DNA of 64,000 nucleotides from Methylobacterium thuringiense (GCF_022179645.1 NZ_BPRA01000010.1:186001-250000), one strand, 5' to 3'; counted from the first letter of the stretch, positions 25,804-35,092 are shown. A program made the numbers and translations. Notes: generated by a model from the letters alone, not told the origin.

Positions 25804-28800
25804 TCATACGTAATCCTCGATAGGCTTCACCGCGCCGCGGCGCAGCAGACTGTAGAGAAACGGCACGAACAGCAGCGTCGCGGGCGTGCCGAGCGCGATG
25901 CCGCCCATCACCGCGCGGGCGAGCGCCGCGTTCTGCTCGCCGCCCTCCCCCGAGCCGATCGCCATCGGGATCAGGCCCAGGAACATCGCGCCGGCCGTCA
26001 TCAGCACCGGCCGCAGGCGGGTCTCGCCCGCCGCGATCGCCGCCTCGAAGGCCGTGCAGCCGGTGGCCTCGCGGTGTTCCTTGGCGAAGGTGACGAGCAG
26101 GATCGAGTTGGCGGAGGCGATGCCCACCGACATGATCGCCCCGAACAGCGAGGGGATCGAGAAGGCGGTACCGGTGATGAACAGGCCGGCGGTGATCCCG
26201 CAGAAGGCGAGCGGCAGGGCGGCGAGCACCACGAAGGGATCGCCCCAGCTCTGATAGTTTACGGCCATCAGCAGGTAGACCGCGATCAGCGCGATGCCGA
26301 GGCCCACCTCCAGCCGGAAGAAGGCCGAGCGCATGTTCTCGATCTGGCCGCGCACGACGATCTTGTCGGGCGCCGCGAGATTCTTCTGCTCCTCCTGCAC
26401 GATCCGGTCGATCTCGCCCGCCACCGAGCCGAGGTCGCGGTCCTGCACGGCGGCGTAGACGTTGAAGGTCGGCGAGGTGTTGACGTGGTTGATCACGGTC
26501 TGCGTCGGCATGCGCTTGATCGAGGAGACGCTGGAGAGCAGCGTCAGCACGCCCGGGCCGTCGCGGCCGCCGCCCTGCACGAGCAGCGGCGTGTTCTGCA
26601 GGTCGGTGAGCGAGGCGTTGCGGTATTCCGGCGTCTGCACCCAGAGCTGGTAGGGGATGCCGGTCTTCGGGTCGGTCCAGAAGTTCGGCGTCACCTGGAA
26701 GGAGCCCGACAGCGAGACGTTGATGCTCTGCGCCACCTGCTGCTCGCTGAGGCCCAGCTCGGAGGCCTGACGGCGGTCGATGTCGACGTAGAATTGCGGC
26801 TCGTTGACGATCTGGTGGAGGTGGACGTCGGTCAGTCCCTTGGTCTCCTTCAGCCGCGCTACGATCCGCTGGGCGACCTCGAGATCCTTCTCGATGTTGC
26901 GGCCCGAGACCTGGACGTCGATCTGCGCGATCACGCCGAAATTCAGGATCTGGGTGATGATGTCGGAGGGCTGGAAATAGACCACGAGATCGGGGAAGCG
27001 CTCGCGCAGCGTCTCGCGCAGGCGCTTGGTGTATTCGGCCACCGAACCGTGGCCTTCCTTCAGATTGATCAGCATCTGTCCGTCGTTGTAGGACACGAAC
27101 GAGCCGTCGGAGAAGGCGAAATTGTAGTTGTTCGACGGGATACCGATGTTGTCGAGGATCAGCTCGACCTCACCCGGCGGGATCACCTCCCGCACCACCG
27201 TCTCGACATCGGCGAAAACCTGCTCGGCGGTCTCGATGCGCATGCCGGTGCGGGTGCGCAGGTGCATGGTCATCTGGCTCGATTCGACCTGCGGGAAGTA
27301 GTCCTGGCCCACGAAGCCGAAGAGCCCGGCCGTGCCCGCCAGGATCAGGCCGACGACCGCGAGCGTGGCGATGCGCCGCCGCAGCACCACGTGCAGCAGG
27401 CCGACATAGCCCCGGTGGAATGTATCGAAGCGCCGCTCGAAGCCGCGGCGGAATTTGCCGGCGATCCAGAAGACCGGCTTCATCGGTAGCGACAGCGCGC
27501 GCCGCAGGCGCCCGCTCTTCGGTTTCTCGTGCTCCACGCCGTGGTGCTGGGCGTATTCGCGCGCGACGAGCACGTCGATGAGCAGCGGCACCAGGGTGCG
27601 CGAGAGCAGATAGGAGGTCAGCATGGCGAACACGACCGCCATCGCCTGCGGCGTGAATAGGTATTTTGGGATGTCGGTCAGCGCGAAGACCGAGACGAAG
27701 GCGGCGCAGATCGAGAGCGTGGAGATCAGCGCGGGCTTGGCGATGCCGGCCGCGCCATGGACCACGCTCTCGCGAAATGGCCTGCCCTCCTCGAACAGCC
27801 GGTAGGTGTTCTCGATCGCCACCGTGCCGTCGTCGACGAGGATGCCGACCGCGAGCGCGAGCCCACCCAGCGTCATCACGTTGATGGTCTGGCCGAGCGC
27901 CGCGAGCACCGCGAGCGAGGTCAGGATGCAGAGCGGGATCGAGATCAGCACGATCAGCGTCGAGCGCCACGAGCCGAGGAAGAGCAGGATCGTCAGCCCG
28001 GTCAGGGCCGAGGCGATCAGCGCCTCCTCCAGCACCCCGTGGATCGCCGCCGAGACGAAGACCGACTGATCGAACAACGGCTTGACGCTCATGCCCTCGG
28101 GGGCGGCGGCGCGGATGTCGGGCAGCGCCTTCTTGAGGTTGTTGACGACGTCGAGGGTCGAGGCGGTGCCGTTCTTGAGGACCCGCATCAGCACCGAGGG
28201 CGCGCCTTCGCTCCGCACGATGTTGACCTGCGGCGGCCCGCCGTCGCGGACATGGGCGACGTCGCGCACCAGCACCGGCTGGCCGGCCACCACCTTGATC
28301 GGGATCTCGTTGAGTGCCGCGATAGTCTCGGGCGTGGCGTTGAGCTGGACCGGGTATTGCTGCTCGCCGAACTTGGCGAGACCCGAGGGCAGGGTCAGGT
28401 TGCCCGAGGTCACCGCGTTGGTGACTTCCAGCGGCGTGATGCCGAGCGCCTGGAGCGCGTGGAGGTCGAGGTCGACCATCACCTGCCGCGGCGCGCCGCC
28501 GAAGGGCGAGGGCAGCGTCGAGCCCGGCACCTGGGTCAGGCGCTGGCGGATGCGGTACTGGGCGTAGTCGTAGACCTTGTTCAGGCTGTCCTTGGTGGAG
28601 GTCAGCGCGAGCTGGATCACCGGCACCGACGAGGCCGAGAACCGCACGATCACCGGCGGCTGCACGCCCGGCGGCATCAGGGCGCGGATCGAGTTCGTCG
28701 AGGACACGACCTGGGCGATGGCCAGGTCGATGCTGACGCTCTGGTCGAAATAGATCTTCAGCACCGCCGTGCCCTGGAGCGTGGTCGACTCCATGCGGGC

Positions 28801-29049
28801 GATGTTGTTGACGTTGTTCGAGATTCCGAATTCGGAATAGGTCGTGATCCGCCGTTCCATCTCCGGCGTCGACAGGCCGGTATAGGTCCAGACCACCACC
28901 ACCACCGGGATGTCGACGGTGGGCAGCACGTCCTTCGGGGTGACGAGGATCGCGCCGGCACCGCCGAGCATCATCAGCACGGCGAGCACGTAGGTCGTGA
29001 TGCGGAATTTCAGCGCGTACTGGACGAGTCCCATCCGCCCTGCCTTCAC
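25804..29049 (-). CDS. RND efflux transporter permease (AcrB/MdtB family)
   Basis: The 1081-residue inner-membrane proton antiporter has the typical N-terminal helix, two large periplasmic loops and twelve membrane helices. The TM4 proton-relay aspartates are visible in AVGILVDDGTVAIENTYR near residue 405. The end KPIEDYV is cytoplasmic. Substrates could be drugs, metals or lipids; sequence alone does not tell. The start LVQYALKFRITTYVLAVL is the usual amphipathic N-terminus. It lies between rlpA and the adaptor gene, so this pump interrupts the otherwise conserved rlpA-dacA neighbourhood. Confidence 0.94.
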   Translation of the reverse strand: MKAGRMGLVQYALKFRITTYVLAVLMMLGGAGAILVTPKDVLPTVDIPVVVVVWTYTGLSTPEMERRITTYSEFGISNNVNNIARMESTTLQGTAVLKIYFDQSVSIDLAIAQVVSSTNSIRALMPPGVQPPVIVRFSASSVPVIQLALTSTKDSLNKVYDYAQYRIRQRLTQVPGSTLPSPFGGAPRQVMVDLDLHALQALGITPLEVTNAVTSGNLTLPSGLAKFGEQQYPVQLNATPETIAALNEIPIKVVAGQPVLVRDVAHVRDGGPPQVNIVRSEGAPSVLMRVLKNGTASTLDVVNNLKKALPDIRAAAPEGMSVKPLFDQSVFVSAAIHGVLEEALIASALTGLTILLFLGSWRSTLIVLISIPLCILTSLAVLAALGQTINVMTLGGLALAVGILVDDGTVAIENTYRLFEEGRPFRESVVHGAAGIAKPALISTLSICAAFVSVFALTDIPKYLFTPQAMAVVFAMLTSYLLSRTLVPLLIDVLVAREYAQHHGVEHEKPKSGRLRRALSLPMKPVFWIAGKFRRGFERRFDTFHRGYVGLLHVVLRRRIATLAVVGLILAGTAGLFGFVGQDYFPQVESSQMTMHLRTRTGMRIETAEQVFADVETVVREVIPPGEVELILDNIGIPSNNYNFAFSDGSFVSYNDGQMLINLKEGHGSVAEYTKRLRETLRERFPDLVVYFQPSDIITQILNFGVIAQIDVQVSGRNIEKDLEVAQRIVARLKETKGLTDVHLHQIVNEPQFYVDIDRRQASELGLSEQQVAQSINVSLSGSFQVTPNFWTDPKTGIPYQLWVQTPEYRNASLTDLQNTPLLVQGGGRDGPGVLTLLSSVSSIKRMPTQTVINHVNTSPTFNVYAAVQDRDLGSVAGEIDRIVQEEQKNLAAPDKIVVRGQIENMRSAFFRLEVGLGIALIAVYLLMAVNYQSWGDPFVVLAALPLAFCGITAGLFITGTAFSIPSLFGAIMSVGIASANSILLVTFAKEHREATGCTAFEAAIAAGETRLRPVLMTAGAMFLGLIPMAIGSGEGGEQNAALARAVMGGIALGTPATLLFVPFLYSLLRRGAVKPIEDYV

Positions 29050-29146
29050 GACCCCGTTTCGGAGGACGATCTACAACAGCCGGATTGTTTCCAGTAAATG
29101 TCTTAGGACGCCGCGCGGGGAAAACGCGCGGGGATGCCGCAGAGGT

Positions 29147-30433
29147 TTAGTAGACGCCGGCCACGTGCGAGCGGCGACCGGCCGGACCGGAGGCGGATTT
29201 CGTCACCGCGGCGGATTTGCCCGCCGGGGATGCCTTGGCCGTCGAGGCGGACAGCAGTCGGGCCATGGCGAGCTTGTCGTTCGAGGGCATCGTCGCGGCG
29301 GTCCGCACTGCCGGGGCGGCCTTGCCCATGACTGGGGAGGCCTTGGCCGCCGAGACCAGAGCCGTGCGCTGAGCCCCTCCCCCGAAGGCCGCCTGCGCCG
29401 TGCGGGCCGACGCGGCCGGAGCGGTCCCGCGCATCGCGCCGGCGAGGCGGATCTGCGGCGGGGCGAGGCTCAGCGGCGCGGCGTTGCGCCCGGCCGAGGC
29501 CATGGCGGTGCGGGAGGCGGGACCCGACGGGTTGAGGCCGGCGACCGGCATCGGGCGGAAGGCCGCGCCGCGGGCGGCCGTCGGCTGGACGGCGGCCGGC
29601 ACGGCGACGCTGGCTGCGCTCGCCAGGATGATCGGCGCGCGCTGCGGACGCGGCGCGGGGGCCGCCTCGGCGGTGTCCTCATCCGACTCCGCCGGCTTGT
29701 AGGCCAGCGTCGGGCGCGTCGTCCGGGCGAAGCGCTCGGGTGCGGGCTGCTCACGGTCCGGCCCGAGATCTGCGACCATCACCGGCGAGCCGGAGCCGGT
29801 CGAGGCCGGGCGGCCGTCGGTGCGCAGGCTGGCGAGCAGGCGGCGGTCGTCGCTGCCGGCGACGGACGCCTTGCCGACATACTCGACCCGGACCTTCTCG
29901 GTGCCCTTGTTGTGGAAATCGAGGGCGCGGGCTGCCTCCTCCGAGAGATCCATGACGCGGTTGGCGTGATAGGGGCCGCGGTCGTTGACGCGCACAACCA
30001 TCGAATAGCCGTTCGAGAGGTTGGTGACGCGGGCATAGCTCGGCAGCGGCAGCGTCGGATGCGCTGCGGCGATCGAGTGCCGGTCGAAGACCTCGCCGTT
30101 GGCGGTCATGCGGCCGTGAAAGGCCGAGCCGTACCAGGAGGCGAGCCCCTCGCGGACATAGCCCTTGGCGTCGTCGCGCGGCACGTAGGTCTTGCCGGCC
30201 ACGACGTAGGGCTTTCCGGAGAAGCGGCGTCCGCCGCCCTTCGGGATCACGTCGCCCTCGTTGTAGAGGCGCCGGCTGGCCTTCACGCCGTATTTCGGGT
30301 CGATCTCGCTGCCGGAGGACGCAGCGCCGGCCATGCGCTGCGGGTTGTTGCCGGCGCAGTTGGCGGTGGTGAGCGCCACCGCGCAGACCCCGATCAGGCG
30401 CCAGACCGGCCAGCTACGCGGCCGTGCGTCCAT
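29147..30433 (-). CDS. rlpA: RlpA-like septal ring lytic transglycosylase, SPOR domain not evident
   Basis: An envelope protein with the double-psi beta-barrel of RlpA: GLASWYGSAFHGRMTANGE and VRVNDRGPYHANRVMDLS carry the conserved Glu/Asp/His positions of the catalytic groove. The N-terminus has a hydrophobic segment ending LTTANC, a poor lipobox because of Asn before Cys. Start at the ATG at 30433 is chosen because it places the signal at residue 10; an upstream ATG at 30469 is possible. Residues after about 210 are Ala/Pro/Arg-rich and disordered, without a recognisable SPOR domain. Confidence 0.85.
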   Translation of the reverse strand: MDARPRSWPVWRLIGVCAVALTTANCAGNNPQRMAGAASSGSEIDPKYGVKASRRLYNEGDVIPKGGGRRFSGKPYVVAGKTYVPRDDAKGYVREGLASWYGSAFHGRMTANGEVFDRHSIAAAHPTLPLPSYARVTNLSNGYSMVVRVNDRGPYHANRVMDLSEEAARALDFHNKGTEKVRVEYVGKASVAGSDDRRLLASLRTDGRPASTGSGSPVMVADLGPDREQPAPERFARTTRPTLAYKPAESDEDTAEAAPAPRPQRAPIILASAASVAVPAAVQPTAARGAAFRPMPVAGLNPSGPASRTAMASAGRNAAPLSLAPPQIRLAGAMRGTAPAASARTAQAAFGGGAQRTALVSAAKASPVMGKAAPAVRTAATMPSNDKLAMARLLSASTAKASPAGKSAAVTKSASGPAGRRSHVAGVY

Positions 30434-30732
30434 CGCCGGAAAACATCCGGCCGTCGTGATCCGCGCCATACGCAACTCGCCCGGGTCAATGGCGGCCGAT
30501 CATCGCTTCCCAGGAACGCGGGAAGCGCGGCCGCTCGATACGCTGTCGTGACGATCGGGGTGTGATCCCCTCACGACGCCTACAATTGTCCGGACGGCGT
30601 AAACGAAGGCTGAACGGTGACGCAGAGAGACGCGACCGACCGGCGTGCTGTTGAGATCAGGGATGAAGATCGCCCGATAATCCACTGTTCAGAAACAGAT
30701 TCGCTGTGAAATCTATGACATCGACTGCGCGT
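30434..30732. other. Intergenic region upstream of rlpA and downstream of hepT
   Basis: About 300 bases without a convincing gene. The part 30590-30730 is less GC-rich than the surroundings and probably holds the rlpA promoter on the minus strand. No repeat or RNA structure was recognised. Confidence 0.4.
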
Positions 30733-31233
30733 TCACGCGACCGGCAGCGGGGCCGGAGGCGGGTCGATCGTTGTCCGGAAGGCCGCGATGGAAGGCTTCA
30801 GGCTGGTCGCGAGACGGCGTGCGGCGTCGATGGACGGAACGGCCCGGGTCGGGTCGAAGTCATCGTAGTTGTGTGTGGCGCGATGTCTGAAACGCCGGGT
30901 CTCCTCGACATCGCCCGCTACGTCGGGCGTCAGGATCGGCGGACGCGAGCGACCCGGCGTCATCAGCGGACGGCTGGCGCGCCTGACGAGGTCTGCGTGC
31001 CATCTCTCGCCGGTCGGTCTCTCCTCGTTGAGGATCTCGAGGATGCGCACCAGGGCGTTCTCAAGAGAGGTGTGGGCCGACTGCATGGCGTGCTGGAGCG
31101 CCATGTCCTGCTTGTAGCCTGCGAGACCATCCAGATCGAAGCCGCCCTCGTCGAATAGGTCCGCAGCCCTGCCGAAGTGCCGGCAGGCCGCGCCCAGGTC
31201 GTCGTCGACCTCCGTCCAGCGTGCGTCCGTCAT
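30733..31233 (-). CDS. HEPN-domain toxin candidate, HepT-like (166 aa)
   Basis: A helical protein whose C-terminal part contains RFRHRATHNY, matching the Rx4-6H RNase signature of HEPN toxins (RHRATH). Its ATG overlaps the stop of the upstream nucleotidyltransferase gene as ATGA, the standard mntA-hepT coupling of type VII toxin-antitoxin modules. In that system MNT antitoxin adenylylates a tyrosine next to the HEPN motif; here the conserved tyrosine follows the His-Asn (HNY), compatible with that mechanism. The larger open frame running to 31638 fuses the two genes' frames and is not used. Confidence 0.75.
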   Translation of the reverse strand: MTDARWTEVDDDLGAACRHFGRAADLFDEGGFDLDGLAGYKQDMALQHAMQSAHTSLENALVRILEILNEERPTGERWHADLVRRASRPLMTPGRSRPPILTPDVAGDVEETRRFRHRATHNYDDFDPTRAVPSIDAARRLATSLKPSIAAFRTTIDPPPAPLPVA

Positions 31234-31598
31234 GGCAGAGCCAGCCCCCGCGCCCGCACGCGATCCACGAAGGCGGGCCGGCAGGTGCCGGCATCGTGGA
31301 TGTCGGGCGGGATTCCGTGCTCGGCGCAGACGTCCTCGACGAAGTTCCAGGCGGAGCCGGCGCGCTCCGCCGGAAAATCGATCAGCACGTCGAGATCGCT
31401 GTCGAAGCGCATGGTGCCCGCGACGTAGGATCCGAACACGACGAAGGCTCCGCCTTCCCGGCCTGCATAGGCACGCAGGGCCTCGACCACCGCGTCGGCC
31501 GCCTGTCGTCGCCGCGCGGCCTCGGCCGCCTTCCTCTGCGCCAGCGTCGTCACGGCCGGAGCCTGTGCCGGCGTTTCCATGTCCATCGACCGTTCCAC
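31230..31598 (-). CDS. Nucleotidyltransferase-domain antitoxin, MntA-like
   Basis: The 122-residue protein has the minimal nucleotidyltransferase signature GSX10DXD (from FGSYVAGT to SDLDVLID, residues about 56-75). It overlaps the HEPN gene by 4 bases and precedes it in the transcription direction, as in MntA/HepT pairs. The N-terminal 40 residues are Ala/Arg-rich. Alternative starts at internal ATGs (31586, 31580) are equally possible. Confidence 0.8.
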   Translation of the reverse strand: MERSMDMETPAQAPAVTTLAQRKAAEAARRRQAADAVVEALRAYAGREGGAFVVFGSYVAGTMRFDSDLDVLIDFPAERAGSAWNFVEDVCAEHGIPPDIHDAGTCRPAFVDRVRARGLALP

Positions 31599-31817
31599 CG
31601 GACACGGCTCCCATCGCGCGTCGACGGCATCGTATCATCGACGCCGCCGACGGACGATTCCGCGAACGCAGCGATGGCGTAGGCCGCCTGCCGACGACCT
31701 GACCAAAGGCCCATGACCCGGTGGCGGGTTCGCCCGGCTCGGGACTTATCGCTCGTGTGGCGCATCAGGAGCCGGACGTAAGCTACTGACGACGCAAGTG
31801 TAATTGCAGCTTGCGCT

Positions 31818-32138
31818 TCAGCGGCTCTCGGCCTCGTTGATCTGCTCGATGGAGCGGGCGCCGCGCTGCTTGAACAGCAGGTCGAGGGCCTCCAGCATCA
31901 GGCCGTGCATCTTGGTGCGCTCGGTATGAGCGAGATCCCGGAGCTGGTCGTAGACCGGGGGCTCCAGATAGACCGACATCTGCCGGGCGCGCTCCTTGAG
32001 CGTCGCGGCGGGCTTGGCCCGCGGCGACGGCACGTCGAGCTGGACGATGTCGGCGCTCTTGCGAGCCGGCGGCGTCGCCGCGGCGACGATCGCCGCGAGG
32101 TCGAGTTTAGGCGGCCTTGACATGTTTGCCGGTCCCAA
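31818..32138 (-). CDS. Ribbon-helix-helix partner of ParA-like protein
   Basis: A 106-residue basic protein. The N-terminal half is Lys/Pro/Ala-rich; residues about 50-95 (RQMSVYLEPPVYDQLRDLAH, then LMLEALDLLF) fit a ribbon-helix-helix DNA-binding fold of the type found beside plasmid ParA proteins. It overlaps the end of the parA gene by 32 bases, or 17 if the internal ATG at 32123 is used. A role as centromere-binding or autorepressor protein is inferred from the pairing. Confidence 0.65.
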   Translation of the reverse strand: MGPANMSRPPKLDLAAIVAAATPPARKSADIVQLDVPSPRAKPAATLKERARQMSVYLEPPVYDQLRDLAHTERTKMHGLMLEALDLLFKQRGARSIEQINEAESR

Positions 32139-32763
32139 TGCCCCTGCCCGCCTGCATTCGGCGCTCGATCCAGGACCAGAGGCGGCGGACTTCGCCGGCG
32201 GCCTGGCCCTTCGGGTTGAACTCGGTGACGCCCTGGCCGACGCCGATGGCGTCCTGGTGGTCCGTGCGCGCCACGATGTTCACGTCGGGCAGGATGCCGA
32301 GCACGGCGAGGCCGTCGGCGGCGTCGCGGATCCGGTAGGAGCGCGGCGGCGTCTGGTTCAGCACGAAGGCGAACTTTTTTTCGAGACGATAAACGGCTGC
32401 CAGCGTCGGCTTGAAGGCGCGGAGATCCGCCGGGGTCGGGCGGCACGGGATGATGCAGAGGTCGGCCGCACGGATCGCCGAGAGCGTGCCGTTGGAATCG
32501 ACGCCGGGCGTATCGATGAAGACGTAGTCGTAGGCCGATTCGCGCAGGCGCTCCATGACGGCCTCGATCTGCGTGGCGTCGATCTGGGCGACTTCCGGGC
32601 CTTCGGCCGTGCGGTGGTCGAGCCAGTCGGAGATGGTGGCCTGACGGTCCATCTCGAGGATGCAGACGGTGTGGCCGGCCTCCTGGGCGGCGACGGCGAG
32701 CGAGATGCAGAGCGTGCTCTTGCCGCTGCCTCCCTTCTGCGTGACGAACGTGATGGCCTTCAT
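32107..32763 (-). CDS. ParA family partition ATPase
   Basis: From the ATG at 32763 the 218-residue protein begins KAITFVTQKGGSGKSTLC, the deviant Walker A motif of ParA/MinD ATPases, followed by EMDRQATISDWLD (switch I) and YVFIDTPG (Walker B). It is a short type Ib-like ParA without an N-terminal DNA-binding domain, as found on plasmids and some chromosomal loci, and is not obviously the housekeeping Soj, whose partner ParB is absent. A repeat-rich upstream region (32799-32945) could be its operator or centromere. Confidence 0.88.
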   Translation of the reverse strand: MKAITFVTQKGGSGKSTLCISLAVAAQEAGHTVCILEMDRQATISDWLDHRTAEGPEVAQIDATQIEAVMERLRESAYDYVFIDTPGVDSNGTLSAIRAADLCIIPCRPTPADLRAFKPTLAAVYRLEKKFAFVLNQTPPRSYRIRDAADGLAVLGILPDVNIVARTDHQDAIGVGQGVTEFNPKGQAAGEVRRLWSWIERRMQAGRGIGTGKHVKAA

Positions 32764-33182
32764 CGCCGTGAAACCCCTCGAGCCTGCCGGCCTGCCGCCG
32801 CGATCCGTCACGGCGTCCTGTGATCCCGGGATGCCGTGATCCCGGATGTCCCTGCCCCGGTGTCGCCGATCATGGTTAACCGGGGGTTAAGAGCATCGGA
32901 TCGGCGGATGACGCGATCATGGCATCCTGTGATCCGTGGAGATCGGCCCTCGGCGACACGGGCCGGCTCTGGCGGAGCGCCGTCAATTTCATAACCTGAG
33001 GTTGCTAAAATAAATTGGGGCCGGGGGTCGGGAAACCGTGACATTCAAGAGCGCGCTTTACACGGCTTCAACGCATACGTTAGGTTTTCCGTTCGGTGCC
33101 AGTCGCCGAAAAATAAACTTCAAGTATATTTTGGCTGAGCCGCCGTGGCCAGCTTCGCATTGTCCCTGGAGCGTCTGCGCGG
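32764..33182. promoter_or_regulatory. Repeat-bearing region upstream of the parA-like operon
   Basis: A 419-base gap. CCTGTGATCC occurs identically at 32817-32826 and 32926-32935; GTGATCCCGG occurs at 32820-32829 and 32836-32845; ATCCCGGGAT at 32823-32832 is a perfect palindrome; CGATCATGG occurs twice near 32868 and 32914. AACCTGAGGTT at 32993-33003 is another palindrome in an AT-rich stretch that runs to about 33135 and contains TATATT, likely the promoter of the PAS gene. The repeats suggest binding sites for the RHH protein. Confidence 0.5.
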
Positions 33183-33764
33183 ATGCCGGTTTCCCCCTCC
33201 CTGCCCGATACCGAACTCGCGGCCGCCCTCGATGAGTCGGCCTGCCTCGGCGCCTGGACGCACGATGTCTCGGCCGACCGTTTCAGCGTCGCGGCCTCCC
33301 TCGCCCATGCCCTCGACCTCGCGCCGGAGGAGCGTACCGGGGTGCCGTTGGCGCGGGTGCTGTCGCTCATCCACGCCGAGGATCGGCCGCGGATCGCGGG
33401 CCTCCTCAGTGCGTCGCAGGAGGCGGGCGGTCCGTTCGAGGCGGAGTTCCGCACCTGGGAGGGACGGCGCGGCGCGCGCTGGCTGCGGCTGATGGGGCGC
33501 ACCGACATCGAGGGGGGACATCGTGCCGTGCGCGCCCGCGGCCTCGCCTTCGATCTCACCGAAGGCCGGCTCGGCCGCGGCAGCCCCGCCCGGCAGGCGC
33601 AGTGGCAGGCCAACCAGCTCGCCGACCACGTCATCGCGATGAAGGGCCTCGTGCCGCCCCTGGGAAACCCGTCGCTGGCGCGTCTGGTCGACCGGCTGGC
33701 GGTGGAGATCGGCTTCGAGCTCGCCCGCCGCCTCACGCAGGCGGCGGGCGATGTCCGGCATTAG
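33183..33764 (+). CDS. PAS-domain protein
   Basis: A 193-residue cytoplasmic protein with a PAS-type sensor fold over residues about 15-125: LGAWTHDVSADRF at the start and FEAEFRTWEGRRGARWLRLMG with the later RALAFDLTE strand are typical of PAS/PAC. No histidine-kinase, GGDEF or HTH output domain follows; residues 130-190 look helical and may mediate partner binding. It converges on the ClpP-like gene with 2 bases between the stops. Confidence 0.72.
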   Translation: MPVSPSLPDTELAAALDESACLGAWTHDVSADRFSVAASLAHALDLAPEERTGVPLARVLSLIHAEDRPRIAGLLSASQEAGGPFEAEFRTWEGRRGARWLRLMGRTDIEGGHRAVRARGLAFDLTEGRLGRGSPARQAQWQANQLADHVIAMKGLVPPLGNPSLARLVDRLAVEIGFELARRLTQAAGDVRH

Positions 33765-33766
33765 AG

Positions 33767-35092
33767 CTAGGGCTGGGCCGACGCCTCCAGCGACGGGCGC
33801 GGAGCCGCGGACGGATTGATCAGGCCACGGAGGGTCGCCGCCGCGTCGCGCCGGGGCAGCGCCAGGGCCTCGGCATAGGCGGTGCGCAGGCCCGCGCATG
33901 CGGCGTGCGGCGGCGCGGAGAGCGGCCGCAGGGCGTCGTCGGCGAGGGTGCGGGCGTCGGGTTCCGGCACCGGGCGATCCGCATGGGACAAGGCGCGCAC
34001 GACCAGGGCGCGGGCCGCGAGATCCCCCGTCTCGTCCAGCCGGCTCCCCTCGCCTTTCAGCACCTGCCGGGCGAGGACGAGGTTGCCGTCGGCGCCGATG
34101 GCGGCGCAGGCCGCCGGGTCCGCGCGCGACGCCTCCATCGCCTTCAGGAGATGGCGCCCCATCGCGACGAGGCTGCGGTCGTCGGCGCCGCGCATGGCCC
34201 GCGACAGGCTGCGGGCGGCGAGCCGCTTCAGGCCCTCGAAGGCGTCGGCCTCGGACAGGCCGCTGCGGTAGCTGTCGAGGTACCAGGCGGCGATGCCGTC
34301 CACGACCCGCGGCGCCCGCGCTTCGAAGCCGTGCAGCAGGTCGAGGTTGCGCAGCACGGTGGCGCGGGCATGCGCCGCGTCGTCGCCGTCGTCGAGGGTC
34401 GAATCGGGGAAGCGCGACGCGTCGACGATGCCGGTGGCGACGCCGGCAGCCAGCAGCCGGTCGGGATCCGGAAACCAGATGTCCTGCGAGGCCACCCGCA
34501 GGGCGGCGTCGGCGAACTCGGCGGAGACGCCGGCCGCGATGTAGGCGGCCCGCTCGGGGGCGCCGTCCGCGCGGAACACCTGACCGAACAGCCCGGCCTC
34601 GTAGGGCGCGTGGAAGCCGAGCCGGGTCGCCGCCATGATGTGGCGCTCGCGGCCGCGCACGAAGGCGAGGGTGCAGGCCGAGACGCAGAAATCGGGGACG
34701 TAGGTGGCGAGGCGGTGCCGGGCGATCGCCGCGCCGATCGCCTCGCCCTCGTCGACGAGGCCGCCCTCGCTGGTGAGGTGGATGCGCTCGACGCGGGGGT
34801 TCTCGGCGAGCAGGCGTTCGAGCCGCGCGCCGGCGCCCTCGGTCAGTTCGCCCGAGAGCCGCACGTCCCGCCCGCCGGGGCCGAGCACGATCCGGGTCTC
34901 GGGGCCCGGCAGGTCGGTGCCGAGGCGCGATTCGAGTTCGAGGGAGAGGCGGGCGTAGATGCCGAACAGGACGGTCTCAGCGGGTTCGAGGCCGCTGCGC
35001 AGATGAGCCTGGACGACCGTGCCGGCACCGAGGCAGGCGAGCGCCAGCCCGGCCAGTCCGATCCCACGTACGACGCGCCAGGCTGCCGCCAT
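33767..35092 (-). CDS. Periplasmic ClpP-like protein (COG3904-type)
   Basis: Starting at the ATG at 35092 the protein (441 aa) has an uncleaved or signal helix (VVRGIGLAGLALACLGA). Residues about 75-190 show a ClpP/crotonase-like fold: IVLGPGGRDVRLSGELTEG, HLTSEGGLVDEGEAIGAAIA and the likely catalytic serine in DFCVSACTLAF, as in predicted periplasmic serine proteases of the COG3904 group. The C-terminal half is helical and unassigned. A TTG start at 35143 is open but less likely. Role unknown. Confidence 0.72.
   Translation of the reverse strand: MAAAWRVVRGIGLAGLALACLGAGTVVQAHLRSGLEPAETVLFGIYARLSLELESRLGTDLPGPETRIVLGPGGRDVRLSGELTEGAGARLERLLAENPRVERIHLTSEGGLVDEGEAIGAAIARHRLATYVPDFCVSACTLAFVRGRERHIMAATRLGFHAPYEAGLFGQVFRADGAPERAAYIAAGVSAEFADAALRVASQDIWFPDPDRLLAAGVATGIVDASRFPDSTLDDGDDAAHARATVLRNLDLLHGFEARAPRVVDGIAAWYLDSYRSGLSEADAFEGLKRLAARSLSRAMRGADDRSLVAMGRHLLKAMEASRADPAACAAIGADGNLVLARQVLKGEGSRLDETGDLAARALVVRALSHADRPVPEPDARTLADDALRPLSAPPHAACAGLRTAYAEALALPRRDAAATLRGLINPSAAPRPSLEASAQP

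Noticed and set aside
25768..27489. Open frame of 573 codons antisense to the RND permease
   Set aside because: Asp/Glu/Arg/His-rich shadow of a well-defined permease on the other strand.
30733..31638. One 301-residue protein instead of the HEPN/MNT pair
   Set aside because: The N-terminal third is an out-of-frame reading of the nucleotidyltransferase gene; both motifs are intact only as two overlapping genes.
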